Positions 23,612 through 31,418 of a stretch of 32,197 nucleotides of DNA are shown one piece after another. Both the position numbers and the translations under genes were made by a program. This DNA comes from Rhizobium sp. (lineage in GTDB: Bacteria > Pseudomonadota > Alphaproteobacteria > Rhizobiales > Rhizobiaceae): contig DPXQ01000043.1 in assembly GCA_003527225.1 (NCBI GenBank), positions 1-32,197 on the forward strand, written 5' to 3'. Each line of letters opens with the position of its first letter. Positions within the stretch are counted from its first letter, which is position 1. The notes under the pieces are model-generated. The model was not told the DNA's origin. It ran no database searches and saw only the letters and a program-made list of their open reading frames with translations.

Positions 23612-25114
23612 TTATTCCTCGATGCCGAGCTTGGCCTTAACGAGGGCCTGCACGGCTTGCGGGTTGGCCTTGCCGCCGGTCGCCTTCATCACCTGGCCGA
23701 CGAACCAGCCGGCAAGCGTCGGTTTGGCCAGAACCTTGGCGACCTGATCCGGATTGGCCGCGATGATCTCATCGACCGCCTTTTCGATGGCGCCGGTGTC
23801 GGTCACCTGCTTCATGCCGCGGACCTCGACAATCTCTGCTGGATCACCGCCCTCATTCCAGACGATCTCGAAGAGGTCCTTGGCGATCTTGCCCGAGATC
23901 GTTTCGGCCTTGATCAGGTCGATGATGCCGCCGAGCTGGGCAGGCGAAACCGGAGTCTCTTCAATGCCTTTGCCGGCTTTGTTCAGGGCGCCCAGCAGGT
24001 CGTTGATGACCCAGTTGGCGGCCGTCTTGCCGTCGCGGCCCTCGGCCACGGCCTCGAAATAGTCGGCGATCGCCTTTTCCGACACGAGCACCGAAGCATC
24101 GTAAACCGAGAGGCCGAGTTCGCGCACGAAACGGGCCTTCTTGTCGTCGGGCAGTTCCGGCAGATCCTTCTTCAATTCCTCGACGAAGGCATCGTCGAAT
24201 TCGAGCGGAAGAAGATCCGGATCGGGGAAATAGCGGTAGTCATGCGCTTCTTCCTTGGAACGCATCGAGCGGGTTTCGCCCTTGCCCGGATCGAACAGAC
24301 GGGTTTCCTGATCAATCGAGCCTCCGTCTTCAAGAATGGCGATCTGGCGACGGGCCTCGTATTCAATCGCCTGGCCGATGAAGCGGATCGAGTTGACGTT
24401 CTTGATCTCGCAGCGAGTGCCGAATTCGCCGCCGGGCTTGCGCACGGAAACGTTGACGTCGGCGCGCATCGAGCCTTCGTCCATGTTGCCGTCGCAGGTG
24501 CCGAGATAGCGCACGATAGAACGCAGCTTGGTCATGTAGGCCTTGGCTTCGTCGGACGAGCGCATGTCGGGCTTGGAGACGATTTCCATCAGCGCCACGC
24601 CCGAGCGGTTGAGGTCGACATAGGACATGGTCGGGTGCTGGTCGTGCATCGACTTTCCGGCATCCTGTTCCAGATGCAGGCGCTCGATGCCTATCTCGAT
24701 ATCCTCGAAATTGCCCTGGCGGTCAGGGCCGAGCGAAATGACGATCTTGCCCTCGCCGACGATCGGGTCCTTGAACTGGGAGATCTGGTAGCCCTGCGGC
24801 AGGTCGGGATAGAAGTAATTCTTGCGGTCGAAGATCGAGCGGTTGTTGATCTTCGCCTTCAGACCAAGTCCGGTGCGAACCGCCTGGCGGACGCATTCCT
24901 CGTTGATCACGGGCAGCATGCCCGGCATGGCGGCATCAACCAGCGAGACGTTGGAGTTCGGCGCGTTCCCGAACGTCGTCGAAGCGCCGGAAAAGAGCTT
25001 GGAATTGCTGGTCACCTGGGCATGCACCTCCATGCCGATAATGACTTCCCAATCGCCAGTGGCCCCGGGAATGAAGCGTTTCGGGTCGGGCGTGCGCGTG
25101 TCAACTAGGGTCAT
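23612..25114 (-). CDS. gatB: Aspartyl/glutamyl-tRNA amidotransferase subunit B
   Basis: GatB is the tRNA-binding kinase/amidation subunit of GatCAB, which converts mischarged Glu-tRNA(Gln) and Asp-tRNA(Asn) to the correct amide forms using ammonia from GatA. The 500-residue protein has the early [12 protein letters not shown] and SKLFSGAS motifs (near 22-45). The catalytic cradle includes [17 protein letters not shown] and the [16 protein letters not shown] region. The C-terminal YqeY-like tail domain (about 360-500) binds the tRNA and includes [17 protein letters not shown]. The ATG at 25114 is near a modest GAG ribosome site. It lies about 1.7 kb away from gatA and is separately transcribed. 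A GNAT gene follows after 3 bases. Confidence 0.97.
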   Translation of the reverse strand: MTLVDTRTPDPKRFIPGATGDWEVIIGMEVHAQVTSNSKLFSGASTTFGNAPNSNVSLVDAAMPGMLPVINEECVRQAVRTGLGLKAKINNRSIFDRKNYFYPDLPQGYQISQFKDPIVGEGKIVISLGPDRQGNFEDIEIGIERLHLEQDAGKSMHDQHPTMSYVDLNRSGVALMEIVSKPDMRSSDEAKAYMTKLRSIVRYLGTCDGNMDEGSMRADVNVSVRKPGGEFGTRCEIKNVNSIRFIGQAIEYEARRQIAILEDGGSIDQETRLFDPGKGETRSMRSKEEAHDYRYFPDPDLLPLEFDDAFVEELKKDLPELPDDKKARFVRELGLSVYDASVLVSEKAIADYFEAVAEGRDGKTAANWVINDLLGALNKAGKGIEETPVSPAQLGGIIDLIKAETISGKIAKDLFEIVWNEGGDPAEIVEVRGMKQVTDTGAIEKAVDEIIAANPDQVAKVLAKPTLAGWFVGQVMKATGGKANPQAVQALVKAKLGIEE

Positions 25115-25150
25115 CTTGAGCTCTTGTCATGCGTGGTTTTCAGACCTCGT

Positions 25151-25179
25151 GAGGTAGAGCAAATGGCGCGCTGGCGCAA
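25151..25179 (-). promoter_or_regulatory. Candidate gatB promoter
   Basis: On the minus strand TTGCGC (25179 to 25174) and TACCTC (25156 to 25151) are 17 bases apart, giving a leader of about 30 bases before the gatB ATG. Spacing is ideal and the -10 is weak. Confidence 0.35.
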
Positions 25180-25256
25180 GGCTTGTCACATAGGCTCACC
25201 GATGCAAAACGCCCCCGGAAAGGTCTCATTCATCGATACGGCGTAGTTTGGGTTCG

Positions 25257-25592
25257 ATGATAGTCGACAACATTCTGCCCCTGATCGCGATCGCAGCGCT
25301 CTATAACGTTGTGGTATTCTGCGTCTACTGGTGGGATAAGTATGCCGCGAGGAACAGACACCGGCGCATCAGCGAGAACACGCTGCTGGGGCTCGCCTTG
25401 TTTGCCGGGAGCCCCGGCGCACTCGTCGCTCAAAAAGTCCTGCGGCACAAAACCCGCAAGCAACCCTTCGCTACGTTCCTGAAAGCCATCGTGGTCCTGC
25501 ATTGCGTACTCACCGCAATGGCCCTCACCGTCATGGCCGCGCCTGATTTCACGCTTCATGTCGTCCGGGCCGTTGCCACGGACCTCGGCTAG
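25257..25592 (+). CDS. DUF1294-family membrane protein
   Basis: A 111-residue inner-membrane protein of the DUF1294 family. Helix 1 is about residues 5-22 (PLIAIAALYNVVVFCVYW). The family core follows: YWWDKYAA, then RRISENTLLGLALFAGSPGA in a second hydrophobic segment, and the basic KVLRHKTRKQPF. Helix 3 is about 75-95 (FLKAIVVLHCVLTAMALTV). Function is unknown; in other bacteria the domain may be fused to a cold-shock domain, which is absent here. The ATG at 25257 is preferred over a TTG three codons upstream, though neither has a good ribosome site. Its last four bases overlap the end of the convergent GNAT gene. Confidence 0.85.
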   Translation: MIVDNILPLIAIAALYNVVVFCVYWWDKYAARNRHRRISENTLLGLALFAGSPGALVAQKVLRHKTRKQPFATFLKAIVVLHCVLTAMALTVMAAPDFTLHVVRAVATDLG

Positions 25593-26098
25593 AATTCCTG
25601 TCCGTAGCCCCCCGGCTCATCCTCCACCAACGGCTTGGAAAGCCCGATCGTCTGTACATCACGGTCGAGTTTCGGATTATAGGCGACCGTTAGCCAATGC
25701 ACCGCGTAGCCATGCTTCTCGAAGAAATCGACGGCTTCCCTGTTTTTCGCATGGGTCTCAAGGGTCGCCTTGGTGAAACCCTGGCGCAGGATTTCCTGTT
25801 CGACCTCTTCCAGCAGAGCGGTACCGAGACCCTGCCTTTGAAAATCGGGATCGATCCAGAAATCGGTGATGTTCTCGTCGAGTTCCTCCCGCGCAGCCCA
25901 CCCGGCGGCATCACCGTTCACCTCGACCACAGAAATCGTCAGCCATCCGGTACGGGTAAAATTCGCGAATGCCGTGCGGGCGTTTTCAACCATGGCCTTG
26001 GTCTCACCCACCGGGATCATCGCCTTTTCCCAGGCGCGAAAGCCGATATCGGTGAGGATTGCGGCCTCGTCGAGCCGCGCGCTACGTATGGTGATCAT
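25589..26098 (-). CDS. GNAT N-acetyltransferase
   Basis: A 169-residue acetyltransferase. MITIRSARLDEAAILTDIG is a standard GNAT opening. The cofactor motif is DFWIDPDFQRQGLGTALLEE (near 80-99), with Q-R-Q-G-L-G. ETHAKNREAVDFFEKHGY (near 114-131) is motif B, with the conserved asparagine and the FFEKHGY helix. The ATG at 26098 is chosen over a TTG seven codons upstream because GGGG lies 5 bases before it. The substrate is unknown. It overlaps the convergent DUF1294 gene by 4 bases. Confidence 0.87.
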   Translation of the reverse strand: MITIRSARLDEAAILTDIGFRAWEKAMIPVGETKAMVENARTAFANFTRTGWLTISVVEVNGDAAGWAAREELDENITDFWIDPDFQRQGLGTALLEEVEQEILRQGFTKATLETHAKNREAVDFFEKHGYAVHWLTVAYNPKLDRDVQTIGLSKPLVEDEPGGYGQEF

Positions 26099-26446
26099 CG
26101 GCACCCCATCTTTCCGCAATAGTAGACCATCGGACCGCCGGTTTTTCCAGCCTGCCGCTGCCCGCCGACACCGGCCGGGATATTATCTCTTGTTTTCAGA
26201 TGGTTATACGCATCCCCGTGGCCGGCCCCGGGCGCAAGAGATCGCCGGCTATGGACAGAACCGTCCTGTGACCGATTCGACACGAGACAGGGAAAGGATG
26301 CCGTTGCGCAGCGTCTGCCGCTTGACCAGAAGGCCCGGCACGCCCATTTTTGACGGCGTAACCCATGGAGTATGGATGTTCGGTTCGTCCGAGACCCGGT
26401 AGAGGCCCCTGCCCGCGATCACCCTAGATCCGCGCGCTCGGGCCCG

Positions 26447-26492
26447 AAAAAAAGCGAAGCCCCGACGCCCTTGCGGCGCCGGTATCGTTTTT
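26447..26492 (+). terminator. Terminator-like hairpin upstream of yjhX
   Basis: CCGACGCC (26462-26469), loop CTTGC and GGCGCCGG (26475-26482) make a stem with one mismatch, followed by TATCG and TTTTT (26488-26492). The opposite flank is AAAAAAA (26447-26453), so the minus strand also ends in a T-run. No gene is annotated upstream on the plus strand. It may end an unseen transcript or attenuate yjhX. Confidence 0.55.
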
Positions 26493-26494
26493 GC

Positions 26495-26512
26495 GCGCTC
26501 GCTCGCGAGCGC
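26495..26512 (+). promoter_or_regulatory. Stable hairpin in the yjhX leader
   Basis: GCGCTCG (26495-26501), loop CTCG and CGAGCGC (26506-26512) form a perfect 7-bp stem, 18 bases before the yjhX ATG and directly after the terminator-like element. Close packing of the two structures suggests control of the downstream gene, but that is inference. Confidence 0.4.
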
Positions 26513-26530
26513 TTATCCGGATCGACACTC

Positions 26531-26788
26531 ATGGACATCTCCCGCGCCGAACAGCGCATTCTCCACCTACTCGCCCAGGGCGGGCGCATCGAACTCACCC
26601 GTGACGAAAACCGCAAAATAGAAAAGATCCAGCTCTTCACCCGCGAAGGATGGGTCTTCAGCGGACTTGACGTCATCGCCTTCCGCAAGCTGAAACAGAA
26701 GAAGGCGATCAAATCCTCCGGCGGACACCCCTACCGCATCACCGAACGCGGACTGGTGCTGGTGAGGTCGCAGCCGGACAACCGGTGA
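26531..26788 (+). CDS. YjhX family protein (UPF0386, annotated as toxin)
   Basis: An 85-residue protein of the YjhX/UPF0386 family. The fold looks like a small winged-helix: ISRAEQRILHLLAQGGRIEL (residues 3-22), then DENRKIEKIQLFTREGW (near 25-41), FRKLKQKKAIKSSGG (near 51-65), and PYRITERGLVLVRSQ to the end. E. coli YjhX has been described as the toxin of the YjhX-YjhQ pair, where YjhQ is a GNAT-type antitoxin. No YjhQ is adjacent in the usual arrangement here, though an unrelated-looking GNAT gene starts 432 bases upstream on the other strand. A toxic role is therefore not established. The ATG at 26531 has only a weak GGA ribosome site at about 10 bases. Confidence 0.82.
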   Translation: MDISRAEQRILHLLAQGGRIELTRDENRKIEKIQLFTREGWVFSGLDVIAFRKLKQKKAIKSSGGHPYRITERGLVLVRSQPDNR

Positions 26789-26800
26789 GACAAACGAAAA

Positions 26801-26820
26801 GCGGCGCCCGAGGGCGCCGC
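26801..26820. terminator. Terminator between yjhX and gatA
   Basis: GCGGCGCCC (26801-26809) and GGGCGCCGC (26812-26820) form a GC-rich stem; the innermost pairs must open to give a normal loop. On the minus strand the stem is followed by TTTTCGTTT, the expected end of the gatCA transcript, 27 bases after the gatA stop. Confidence 0.75.
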
Positions 26821-26846
26821 CAATCCGCATTCAAATGGGTAAATTA

Positions 26847-28325
26847 TTACCACCACTTCGTGGGCGTGAACTTGCCGGCAGCCTGTTCGATGACGTGGGC
26901 GGTCTTGAAGAGCGTGCTTTCCTCGAACGGACGGCCGATCAGCTGCAGGCCGAGCGGTAGGCCTTTGGCGTCGAGACCGGCGGGAACGGACAGGCCCGGA
27001 AGTCCAGCCATGTTCACGGTCACGGTGAAGATGTCGTTGAGGTACATCTTCACCGGATCGGACGCGAGGTCCTCGTCGGCGATGCCGAAGGCGGAAGACG
27101 GCGTGGCGGGCGTCAGGATGGTATCGACGTCATTGAAAGCCAGCTCGAAATCGCGCTTGATCAGGGTGCGGACCTTCTGGGCCCGCAGATAATAGGCGTC
27201 GTAGTAACCGGCCGAGAGCACATAGGTACCGATCATGATACGGCGCTTGACCTCGGTGCCGAAGCCCGCTGCACGGGTCTTCTCGTACATGTCGGCAATG
27301 TCCTTGCCATCGACACGCAGGCCGTAGCGAACCCCGTCATAGCGGGCAAGGTTCGACGAGGCTTCGGCAGGCGCGACGATGTAATAGGCCGGCAGCGCGT
27401 ATTTCGTGTGCGGCAGAGAAATGTCGACGATCTCGGCGCCGGCGTCCTTCAGCCATGCGATGCCTTGCCGCCAGAGGGTTTCGATCTCGTCGGGCATTCC
27501 GTCGACACGGTATTCCTTCGGAATGCCGATCCGCATGCCCTTGAGCGACTGGCCAAGCGAGGCTTCGTAGTTCGGCACCGGAATGTCGACCGAGGTCGTG
27601 TCCTTGTCGTCGACGCTCGCCATCGATTTCAGAAGGATGGCAGCGTCGCGCACGTCGCGCGCAATCGGACCCGCCTGATCGAGCGAGGATGCGAAAGCGA
27701 CCGTACCCCAGCGCGAGCAGCGGCCATAGGTGGGCTTGATGCCGACGGTGCCGGTAAAGGCGGCCGGCTGGCGGATCGAGCCGCCCGTATCGGTTGCCGT
27801 GGCCCCGGCGCACAGATGCGCGGCAACGGCGGCCGCCGAACCGCCGGACGAACCGCCCGGCACGAGCTGCTGGTTGGAACCGCTCGCCTTCCACGGGTTG
27901 ACGACCGGTCCGTAATGCGAGGTCTCGTTGGACGAGCCCATGGCGAATTCGTCCATGTTCAGCTTGCCGAGCATGACGGCGCCATCGTCCCAGAGGTTCT
28001 GGGTCACGGTCGATTCGTATTTCGGCTTGAACCGGTTCAGGATGCCGCTGCACGCCTGGGTATGGACGTCCCGGGTGGCAAACAGATCCTTGATGCCGAG
28101 CGGAATGCCTTCCAGCGCGCCGGCCGTGCCTTCGGCGATGCGTGCATCCGAAGCCTTGGCCATGTCGCGGGCCCTGTCGCCGGTGACCGTCACATAGGCG
28201 TTGATGACATCGTTGGCGGCCTCGATCGCCTGGATATAGGCCTCGGTCAGTTCGACGGCTTTGATTTCCTTCGCCGCCAGTTTGGTGCGGGCTTCGGCAA
28301 TGGTCAGACTGGTCAGTTCGCTCAT
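26847..28325 (-). CDS. gatA: Aspartyl/glutamyl-tRNA amidotransferase subunit A
   Basis: Amidase-signature glutaminase of GatCAB. It frees ammonia from glutamine and passes it to GatB. The 492-residue protein has the Ser-cisSer-Lys triad: Lys79 in LGIKDLF, Ser159 in [11 protein letters not shown] and Ser183 in [11 protein letters not shown]. GVNPxK-like residues and the amidase-signature stretch [15 protein letters not shown] with [12 protein letters not shown] follow. The C-terminus has [24 protein letters not shown], a typical GatA end. It is 97 bases downstream of gatC, so both are likely read from the promoter at 28740-28768. The ribosome site at its ATG is weak. Confidence 0.97.
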   Translation of the reverse strand: MSELTSLTIAEARTKLAAKEIKAVELTEAYIQAIEAANDVINAYVTVTGDRARDMAKASDARIAEGTAGALEGIPLGIKDLFATRDVHTQACSGILNRFKPKYESTVTQNLWDDGAVMLGKLNMDEFAMGSSNETSHYGPVVNPWKASGSNQQLVPGGSSGGSAAAVAAHLCAGATATDTGGSIRQPAAFTGTVGIKPTYGRCSRWGTVAFASSLDQAGPIARDVRDAAILLKSMASVDDKDTTSVDIPVPNYEASLGQSLKGMRIGIPKEYRVDGMPDEIETLWRQGIAWLKDAGAEIVDISLPHTKYALPAYYIVAPAEASSNLARYDGVRYGLRVDGKDIADMYEKTRAAGFGTEVKRRIMIGTYVLSAGYYDAYYLRAQKVRTLIKRDFELAFNDVDTILTPATPSSAFGIADEDLASDPVKMYLNDIFTVTVNMAGLPGLSVPAGLDAKGLPLGLQLIGRPFEESTLFKTAHVIEQAAGKFTPTKWW

Positions 28326-28422
28326 GATGTCGGTTCGCTTCGAATGAATGGCGCTTCAAATACGCCTGAAATGCATGTTGTGGACGACGAATGGACAACC
28401 GCCCGTGGCGGTAGCCGCACGG

Positions 28423-28710
28423 CTATTCCACGACCTTCGGCACGAGGAAGAAATCGCGATCGGTCTCCGGCGCATTGGCGACGATATCGTCGGCCTTGTC
28501 GCCGTCGGTAACGACATCCTGCCGCTTCTTCATGGCCATCGGCGTCACCGAGGTCATTGGTTCGACACCGCTGACATCGACTTCGGAGAGCTGCTCGACA
28601 AAGCCGAGAATGCCATTGAGTTCGCCCATCATGCGGTCAGCCTCCTCGTCGCTCAGGGCAATGCGGGCAAGATGCGCGACGCGCTTCACGGTGGCGAGAT
28701 CAACGGACAT
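28423..28710 (-). CDS. gatC: Aspartyl/glutamyl-tRNA amidotransferase subunit C
   Basis: A 95-residue belt-like subunit that wraps GatA and GatB and stabilises the complex. Family features are [20 protein letters not shown] near residues 8-27, [19 protein letters not shown] near 34-52 and the C-terminal FFLVPKVVE, which inserts into GatA. GGAGA 7 bases before the ATG gives a good start. It is the first gene of gatC-gatA. gatB is elsewhere in the window, transcribed separately, as is common in alphaproteobacteria. Confidence 0.95.
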   Translation of the reverse strand: MSVDLATVKRVAHLARIALSDEEADRMMGELNGILGFVEQLSEVDVSGVEPMTSVTPMAMKKRQDVVTDGDKADDIVANAPETDRDFFLVPKVVE

Positions 28711-28739
28711 CGGTATTCTCCAGGTAGACTTCTTACCCC

Positions 28740-28768
28740 GCTATAATGGCCACGCGACGCGGGCGCAA
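28740..28768 (-). promoter_or_regulatory. Candidate gatCA promoter
   Basis: On the minus strand TTGCGC (28768 to 28763) and TATAGC (28745 to 28740) are separated by 17 bases. The start site would lie about 20 bases before the gatC ATG. It sits in the short gap after the upstream hydrolase gene, which suggests gatCA is a separate transcription unit. Confidence 0.5.
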
Positions 28769-28778
28769 CGGGGATTTG

Positions 28779-29483
28779 TCAGACGGTCAGGCTATCGCCC
28801 GGCGCGGGGGTCGCAACCCTTGTTCTGGTTGCTTCCATGCCGATGACGAATTTCTCCGGCGTTTGGTCGATCATAGGAAACGAAGCATAGTGGCAGGGGA
28901 TCGCTGTCTTGAAGTCGAAGTAGCGCTGGCAGGCGAGTGCGGCCACGGCCCCGCCCATGGTGAAGCGGTCGCCGATCGGCACGATGCCGATATCGGGCTG
29001 GTGCAGTTCGTTGATCAGCTCCATGTCGGAGAAGATATCGGTATCGCCCATGTGCAGCAAGGATGCCTCGCCGTCGAGGTGAAGCATCAGGCCGTTCGCA
29101 TTGCCAAGGCTGTGGGAGACACCGTCTTCCGTGATCGCAGCGGAGGAATGGAGCGCATTGGTGAAGGTGACCGTGAAGCCATCCATGCCGATGGTGCCGC
29201 CGGTATTTCCGGGCGAGTAGCTCTCAAGCCCCTTGTGGGCCAGCCACATGCACAAATCGAAATTGGCGACGACCGTTGCGCCAGTCTCCTTGGCAAGTTT
29301 CAACGTATCGCCGACATGGTCGCCATGACCGTGGGTCAGGAGAATATGGGTGACCCCGTTCGTCCACTCCTTCGCATCCAGACCGGCAAAGCCCGGATTC
29401 CCGGTGAAGAACGGATCGATCAGGATGCTCGCCTTGGCGGTATCGAGACGGAAGGCGGAATGGCCGAGCCACGTGATTTTCAT
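28779..29483 (-). CDS. UPF0173 metal-dependent hydrolase (metallo-beta-lactamase fold)
   Basis: A 234-residue cytoplasmic protein of the UPF0173 branch of the metallo-beta-lactamase superfamily. It opens with [14 protein letters not shown] (residues 1-14), typical of the group. The zinc-binding HGHGDH motif is in [12 protein letters not shown] (near 48-59). Further metal ligands are expected at His in ALHSSA (near 110) and Asp in [10 protein letters not shown] (near 143-152), with a final His in IPCHYASFP (near 195-203). The substrate is not known for the family. GAGGAAG 5 bases before the ATG gives a clear start. It is divergent from ruvX; gatC follows 68 bases downstream. Confidence 0.92.
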   Translation of the reverse strand: MKITWLGHSAFRLDTAKASILIDPFFTGNPGFAGLDAKEWTNGVTHILLTHGHGDHVGDTLKLAKETGATVVANFDLCMWLAHKGLESYSPGNTGGTIGMDGFTVTFTNALHSSAAITEDGVSHSLGNANGLMLHLDGEASLLHMGDTDIFSDMELINELHQPDIGIVPIGDRFTMGGAVAALACQRYFDFKTAIPCHYASFPMIDQTPEKFVIGMEATRTRVATPAPGDSLTV

Positions 29484-29593
29484 GGAAACTTCCTCGATGA
29501 GCGGAAAACAAATGCGGTTTCGTCCCCTTTATATATGGCATAAGGCCATGACAGAAAGTAGCGTGCGGCGCACGTACCAAAGGGAATTACGCA

Positions 29594-30091
29594 ATGACAA
29601 TCATGACGATCGAGGAGCTGGGTGCCGTGCTGAAGCCCGGTCATGCCGTTGCCGGCCTCGATCTCGGTACGAAGACGATAGGACTTGCGATGTCGGATCT
29701 TGGGCGACGCTTTTCCACGCCCCGCCCGGTCATCAAGCGCGTCAAGTTCACCAAGGATGCCGAAATCCTGCTTTGCTTTGCCGAGAAAGAAAAGGTCGCC
29801 GCATTCATCATCGGGCTGCCGGTGAACATGGACGGATCTTCCGGGCCTCGCGTGCAGGCAACGCGGGCCTTCGTGCGCGCCATGTCCGAGAAGACGGATA
29901 TCCCGTTCGTGTTCTGGGACGAGAGGCTTTCAACCGTTGCGGCCGAACGGGCGCTCCTGGAAATGGATGTTTCGCGGGCCAAGCGTGCCGAACGCATCGA
30001 TTCGGCAGCGGCGAGCTTCATTCTTCAAGGGGCGCTGGACAGGCTCTCGGCGTTGGGAAGGATTGCCGATTCAGTCAACGAGGCCGACTGA
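29594..30091 (+). CDS. ruvX: RuvX/YqgF family Holliday-junction resolvase-like nuclease
   Basis: RNase H-fold nuclease of 165 residues, linked in E. coli to the maturation of the 16S rRNA 5' end and proposed in other bacteria as a Holliday-junction resolvase. Residues 19-33 ([15 protein letters not shown]) carry the first catalytic Asp in [23 protein letters not shown] (near 74-88) is the family's GLPxxxDGxxG motif. [13 protein letters not shown] (near 109-121) has the second acidic site, and [14 protein letters not shown] near 136-149 brings the last Asp. A ribosome site AAAGGGA lies upstream at about 9 bases. A second ATG three codons on is possible. Its last 67 bases overlap the convergent DUF6105-like gene. 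Confidence 0.93.
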   Translation: MTIMTIEELGAVLKPGHAVAGLDLGTKTIGLAMSDLGRRFSTPRPVIKRVKFTKDAEILLCFAEKEKVAAFIIGLPVNMDGSSGPRVQATRAFVRAMSEKTDIPFVFWDERLSTVAAERALLEMDVSRAKRAERIDSAAASFILQGALDRLSALGRIADSVNEAD

Positions 30092-30360
30092 CGGTTCCGC
30101 CACCAGGCCGCGATCTTGCGGCGCCGGCGAAAGCCAATGATCGAAAAGACGACAATGCTGTCCACGACAATGGCCCGGGCCACGAGCGGCGGGATGGTTT
30201 CCGGCGGCAACCCGAGCGCGTTTCCATACACCGCGAAGACAAGGTCATGGGCCTGCCGCGTCAGCATGAAGATGCCGAAATTCATATCATTGTAGGAAAG
30301 GCCGTACCAGCTGCCGAGCAGCAGGATGGGCAGCGCCCACAAAACCAGAAACACCTTCAT
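30025..30360 (-). CDS. DUF6105-like small membrane protein overlapping the ruvX 3' end
   Basis: A 111-residue protein with a hydrophobic N-terminal helix ([19 protein letters not shown], about residues 3-21) and a second helix (about 62-80, [18 protein letters not shown]), followed by a basic stretch RRRRK. The central [20 protein letters not shown] segment matches my memory of a short family conserved in rhizobia (DUF6105), function unknown. GGGGAG 6 bases before the ATG fixes the start. The start overlaps the stop of a 56-residue ORF by ATGA, which suggests coupling. Its last 67 bases run antisense to the ruvX end, so the last 22 or so residues and the RuvX tail are coded on the same DNA. 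Confidence 0.78.
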   Translation of the reverse strand: MKVFLVLWALPILLLGSWYGLSYNDMNFGIFMLTRQAHDLVFAVYGNALGLPPETIPPLVARAIVVDSIVVFSIIGFRRRRKIAAWWRNRQSASLTESAILPNAESLSSAP

Positions 30361-30527
30361 GCGGTTCTCCCCTTCCATCGCTGCGGCGGCGCCCAGGACT
30401 GTACGAGCCAGTTGGAGATCGCCATCGCGCTCAGAACCATCGCCGGAACGGCGATATCCATCGCAAGACCGGCGAAAAATGCCATCATGACAAAAGTCCA
30501 TGCAATTCGTGCTGTACCGTTTACCAT
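30357..30527 (-). CDS. 56-residue hydrophobic ORF upstream of the DUF6105-like gene
   Basis: Found by reading the minus strand directly: ATG at 30527, TGA at 30357-30359. The peptide opens MVNGTARIAWTFVMMAFFAG and goes on through GLAMDIAVPAMVLSAMAI to WLVQSW, then a basic end ([10 protein letters not shown]). It probably has one or two membrane helices. The stop overlaps the next gene's start as ATGA, a common sign of translational coupling, and its frame has no interruption. It has no clear Shine-Dalgarno sequence; TTTATAG lies just before the start and could be a -10 of a leaderless message. No family is recognised. It is below the size usually kept by annotation tools. Confidence 0.6.
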   Translation of the reverse strand: MVNGTARIAWTFVMMAFFAGLAMDIAVPAMVLSAMAISNWLVQSWAPPQRWKGRTA

Positions 30528-30670
30528 TGCGCTATAAATCCCGGTCTGTCCGGGAGCGAAATTGGCGCTTTAACAGGGTGCGCGCAACGTAAACCCTTTG
30601 TTAAGGTTAACGAGCAGAGTGGAAAAGTCCACCGGGCGCTGCCGGCAATCCCCTGCCGACTTCTCGACGG

Positions 30671-31252
30671 CTAGGAGAGAGACGCGAGCAGCCTGTCAGC
30701 GCGATCGGTGACGGAGGTTTTCGGCAGGATGAGGGGATCATAGCCGAAGCGTTCGTAAGTGCACAGCAAGTGATGATAGGCTTTCTCGGCTTCGGCGAAG
30801 CCGTGCCGCCTTTCGGCGTCGTTGGTGAAGATCTCGGGCCAAGGCGGAACGAGAAAGACCGTCTTGTTGTAGCGGACCTCGTCGACTGCGCTGCGGATGT
30901 GCGCCGGTACCGGCAGCCCCTTGGCCTCCAGCCCGGACAGCTGGTCGATCACCGACCGGTCGAAGAAACTGGGCCCCGGCAATGCCGTGCTTTCGAGGGC
31001 ATCGCCTACCGCACGCGAGACGGTGAGCTCAACGAAGAGCGCCAGATCCGTCCATGGAGTGCCCTGCCCGCCGATCAGCGTTTGCTCGCGCACCACGTCG
31101 CGGCCGGCTTCGGAGAAGACGGAATGGCGTCTCCTGGCAAGTTCAGCAAGTAGCGAGGACTTGCCGCCGCCGGAACACCCGGAGAGCACGATGCGATCGT
31201 TAGCGCGGGCGGCAAGTGCGGCAGCGGGTTCGGAAAGGCCGGAAACAGACAC
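30671..31252 (-). CDS. P-loop ATPase/kinase of the AAA_28 (NadR/Ttd14-like) group
   Basis: A 193-residue single-domain P-loop protein. The Walker A motif is GCSGGGKSSLL (near residues 24-34). FSEAGRDVVREQ (near 47-58) is the EAxRxV feature of the AAA_28 group. FFDRSVIDQLSG (near 96-107) resembles the family's DRS substrate-binding segment, and NDAERRHGFAEAEKAYHHLL forms a lid-like helix. The C-terminus YGYDPLILPK-like (FGYDPLILPKTSV) fits the group. Related proteins are nucleotide or ribosylnicotinamide kinases, but the substrate is unknown here. The GTG at 31252 is chosen because GGAGG lies just before it and because a promoter-like sequence lies upstream (31359-31386). The open frame to 31378 is judged non-coding. 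Confidence 0.82.
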   Translation of the reverse strand: MSVSGLSEPAAALAARANDRIVLSGCSGGGKSSLLAELARRRHSVFSEAGRDVVREQTLIGGQGTPWTDLALFVELTVSRAVGDALESTALPGPSFFDRSVIDQLSGLEAKGLPVPAHIRSAVDEVRYNKTVFLVPPWPEIFTNDAERRHGFAEAEKAYHHLLCTYERFGYDPLILPKTSVTDRADRLLASLS

Positions 31253-31358
31253 GGAACCTCCAAGCACCGGAGCGCGCTCCGGCGAAACGGTTGACGGGGA
31301 ATGATGGTGGGAGCTTTTTGCGATTGGCGTGCCGAATCCACATCGGCCGACGAACGTG

Positions 31359-31386
31359 ATCTTAGCCGCTGGCCTCATCCGGTCAA
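31359..31386 (-). promoter_or_regulatory. Candidate promoter of the P-loop ATPase gene
   Basis: On the minus strand TTGACC (31386 to 31381) and TAAGAT (31364 to 31359) are 16 bases apart, giving a leader of about 100 bases to the GTG start. It lies back to back with the promoter-like pair for the AEC transporter. Confidence 0.5.
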
Positions 31387-31389
31387 TCC

Positions 31390-31418
31390 TTGCACTCGGA
31401 GGCGAGGAAGTCTATCGA
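31390..31418 (+). promoter_or_regulatory. Candidate promoter of the AEC transporter gene
   Basis: TTGCAC (31390-31395) and TATCGA (31413-31418) are separated by 17 bases on the plus strand. The start of transcription would be about 18 bases before the ATG at 31443. The two divergent promoters are only a few bases apart, so they may compete. Confidence 0.45.

Larger units (their letters stand above)
26099..26530. other. 432-base gene-free region upstream of yjhX
   Basis: I find no convincing protein gene here; short open frames on both strands lack ribosome-binding sites and family features. The right part contains a terminator-like hairpin (26447-26492) and a second hairpin (26495-26512). 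A loosely spaced promoter-like pair, TTGACG (26350-26355) and TATGGA (26371-26376), lies upstream on the plus strand. The region could hold the GNAT promoter, a yjhX leader and possibly a small RNA. Confidence 0.45.

Noticed and set aside
23342..25108. A 588-codon open frame on the plus strand opposite gatB
   Set aside because: It is antisense to a clear gatB, has no ribosome-binding site or family motif, and is explained by GC-rich codon bias that leaves the complementary frame open.
27408..28511. A 367-codon open frame opposite gatA and gatC
   Set aside because: It crosses the gatC-gatA gap and both genes in antisense, with no recognisable domain.
30570..30615. Possible CtrA-like TTAA boxes upstream of the 56-residue ORF
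   Set aside because: TTAAC and TTAAGGTTAAC are present, but none shows the TTAA-N7-TTAAC spacing.
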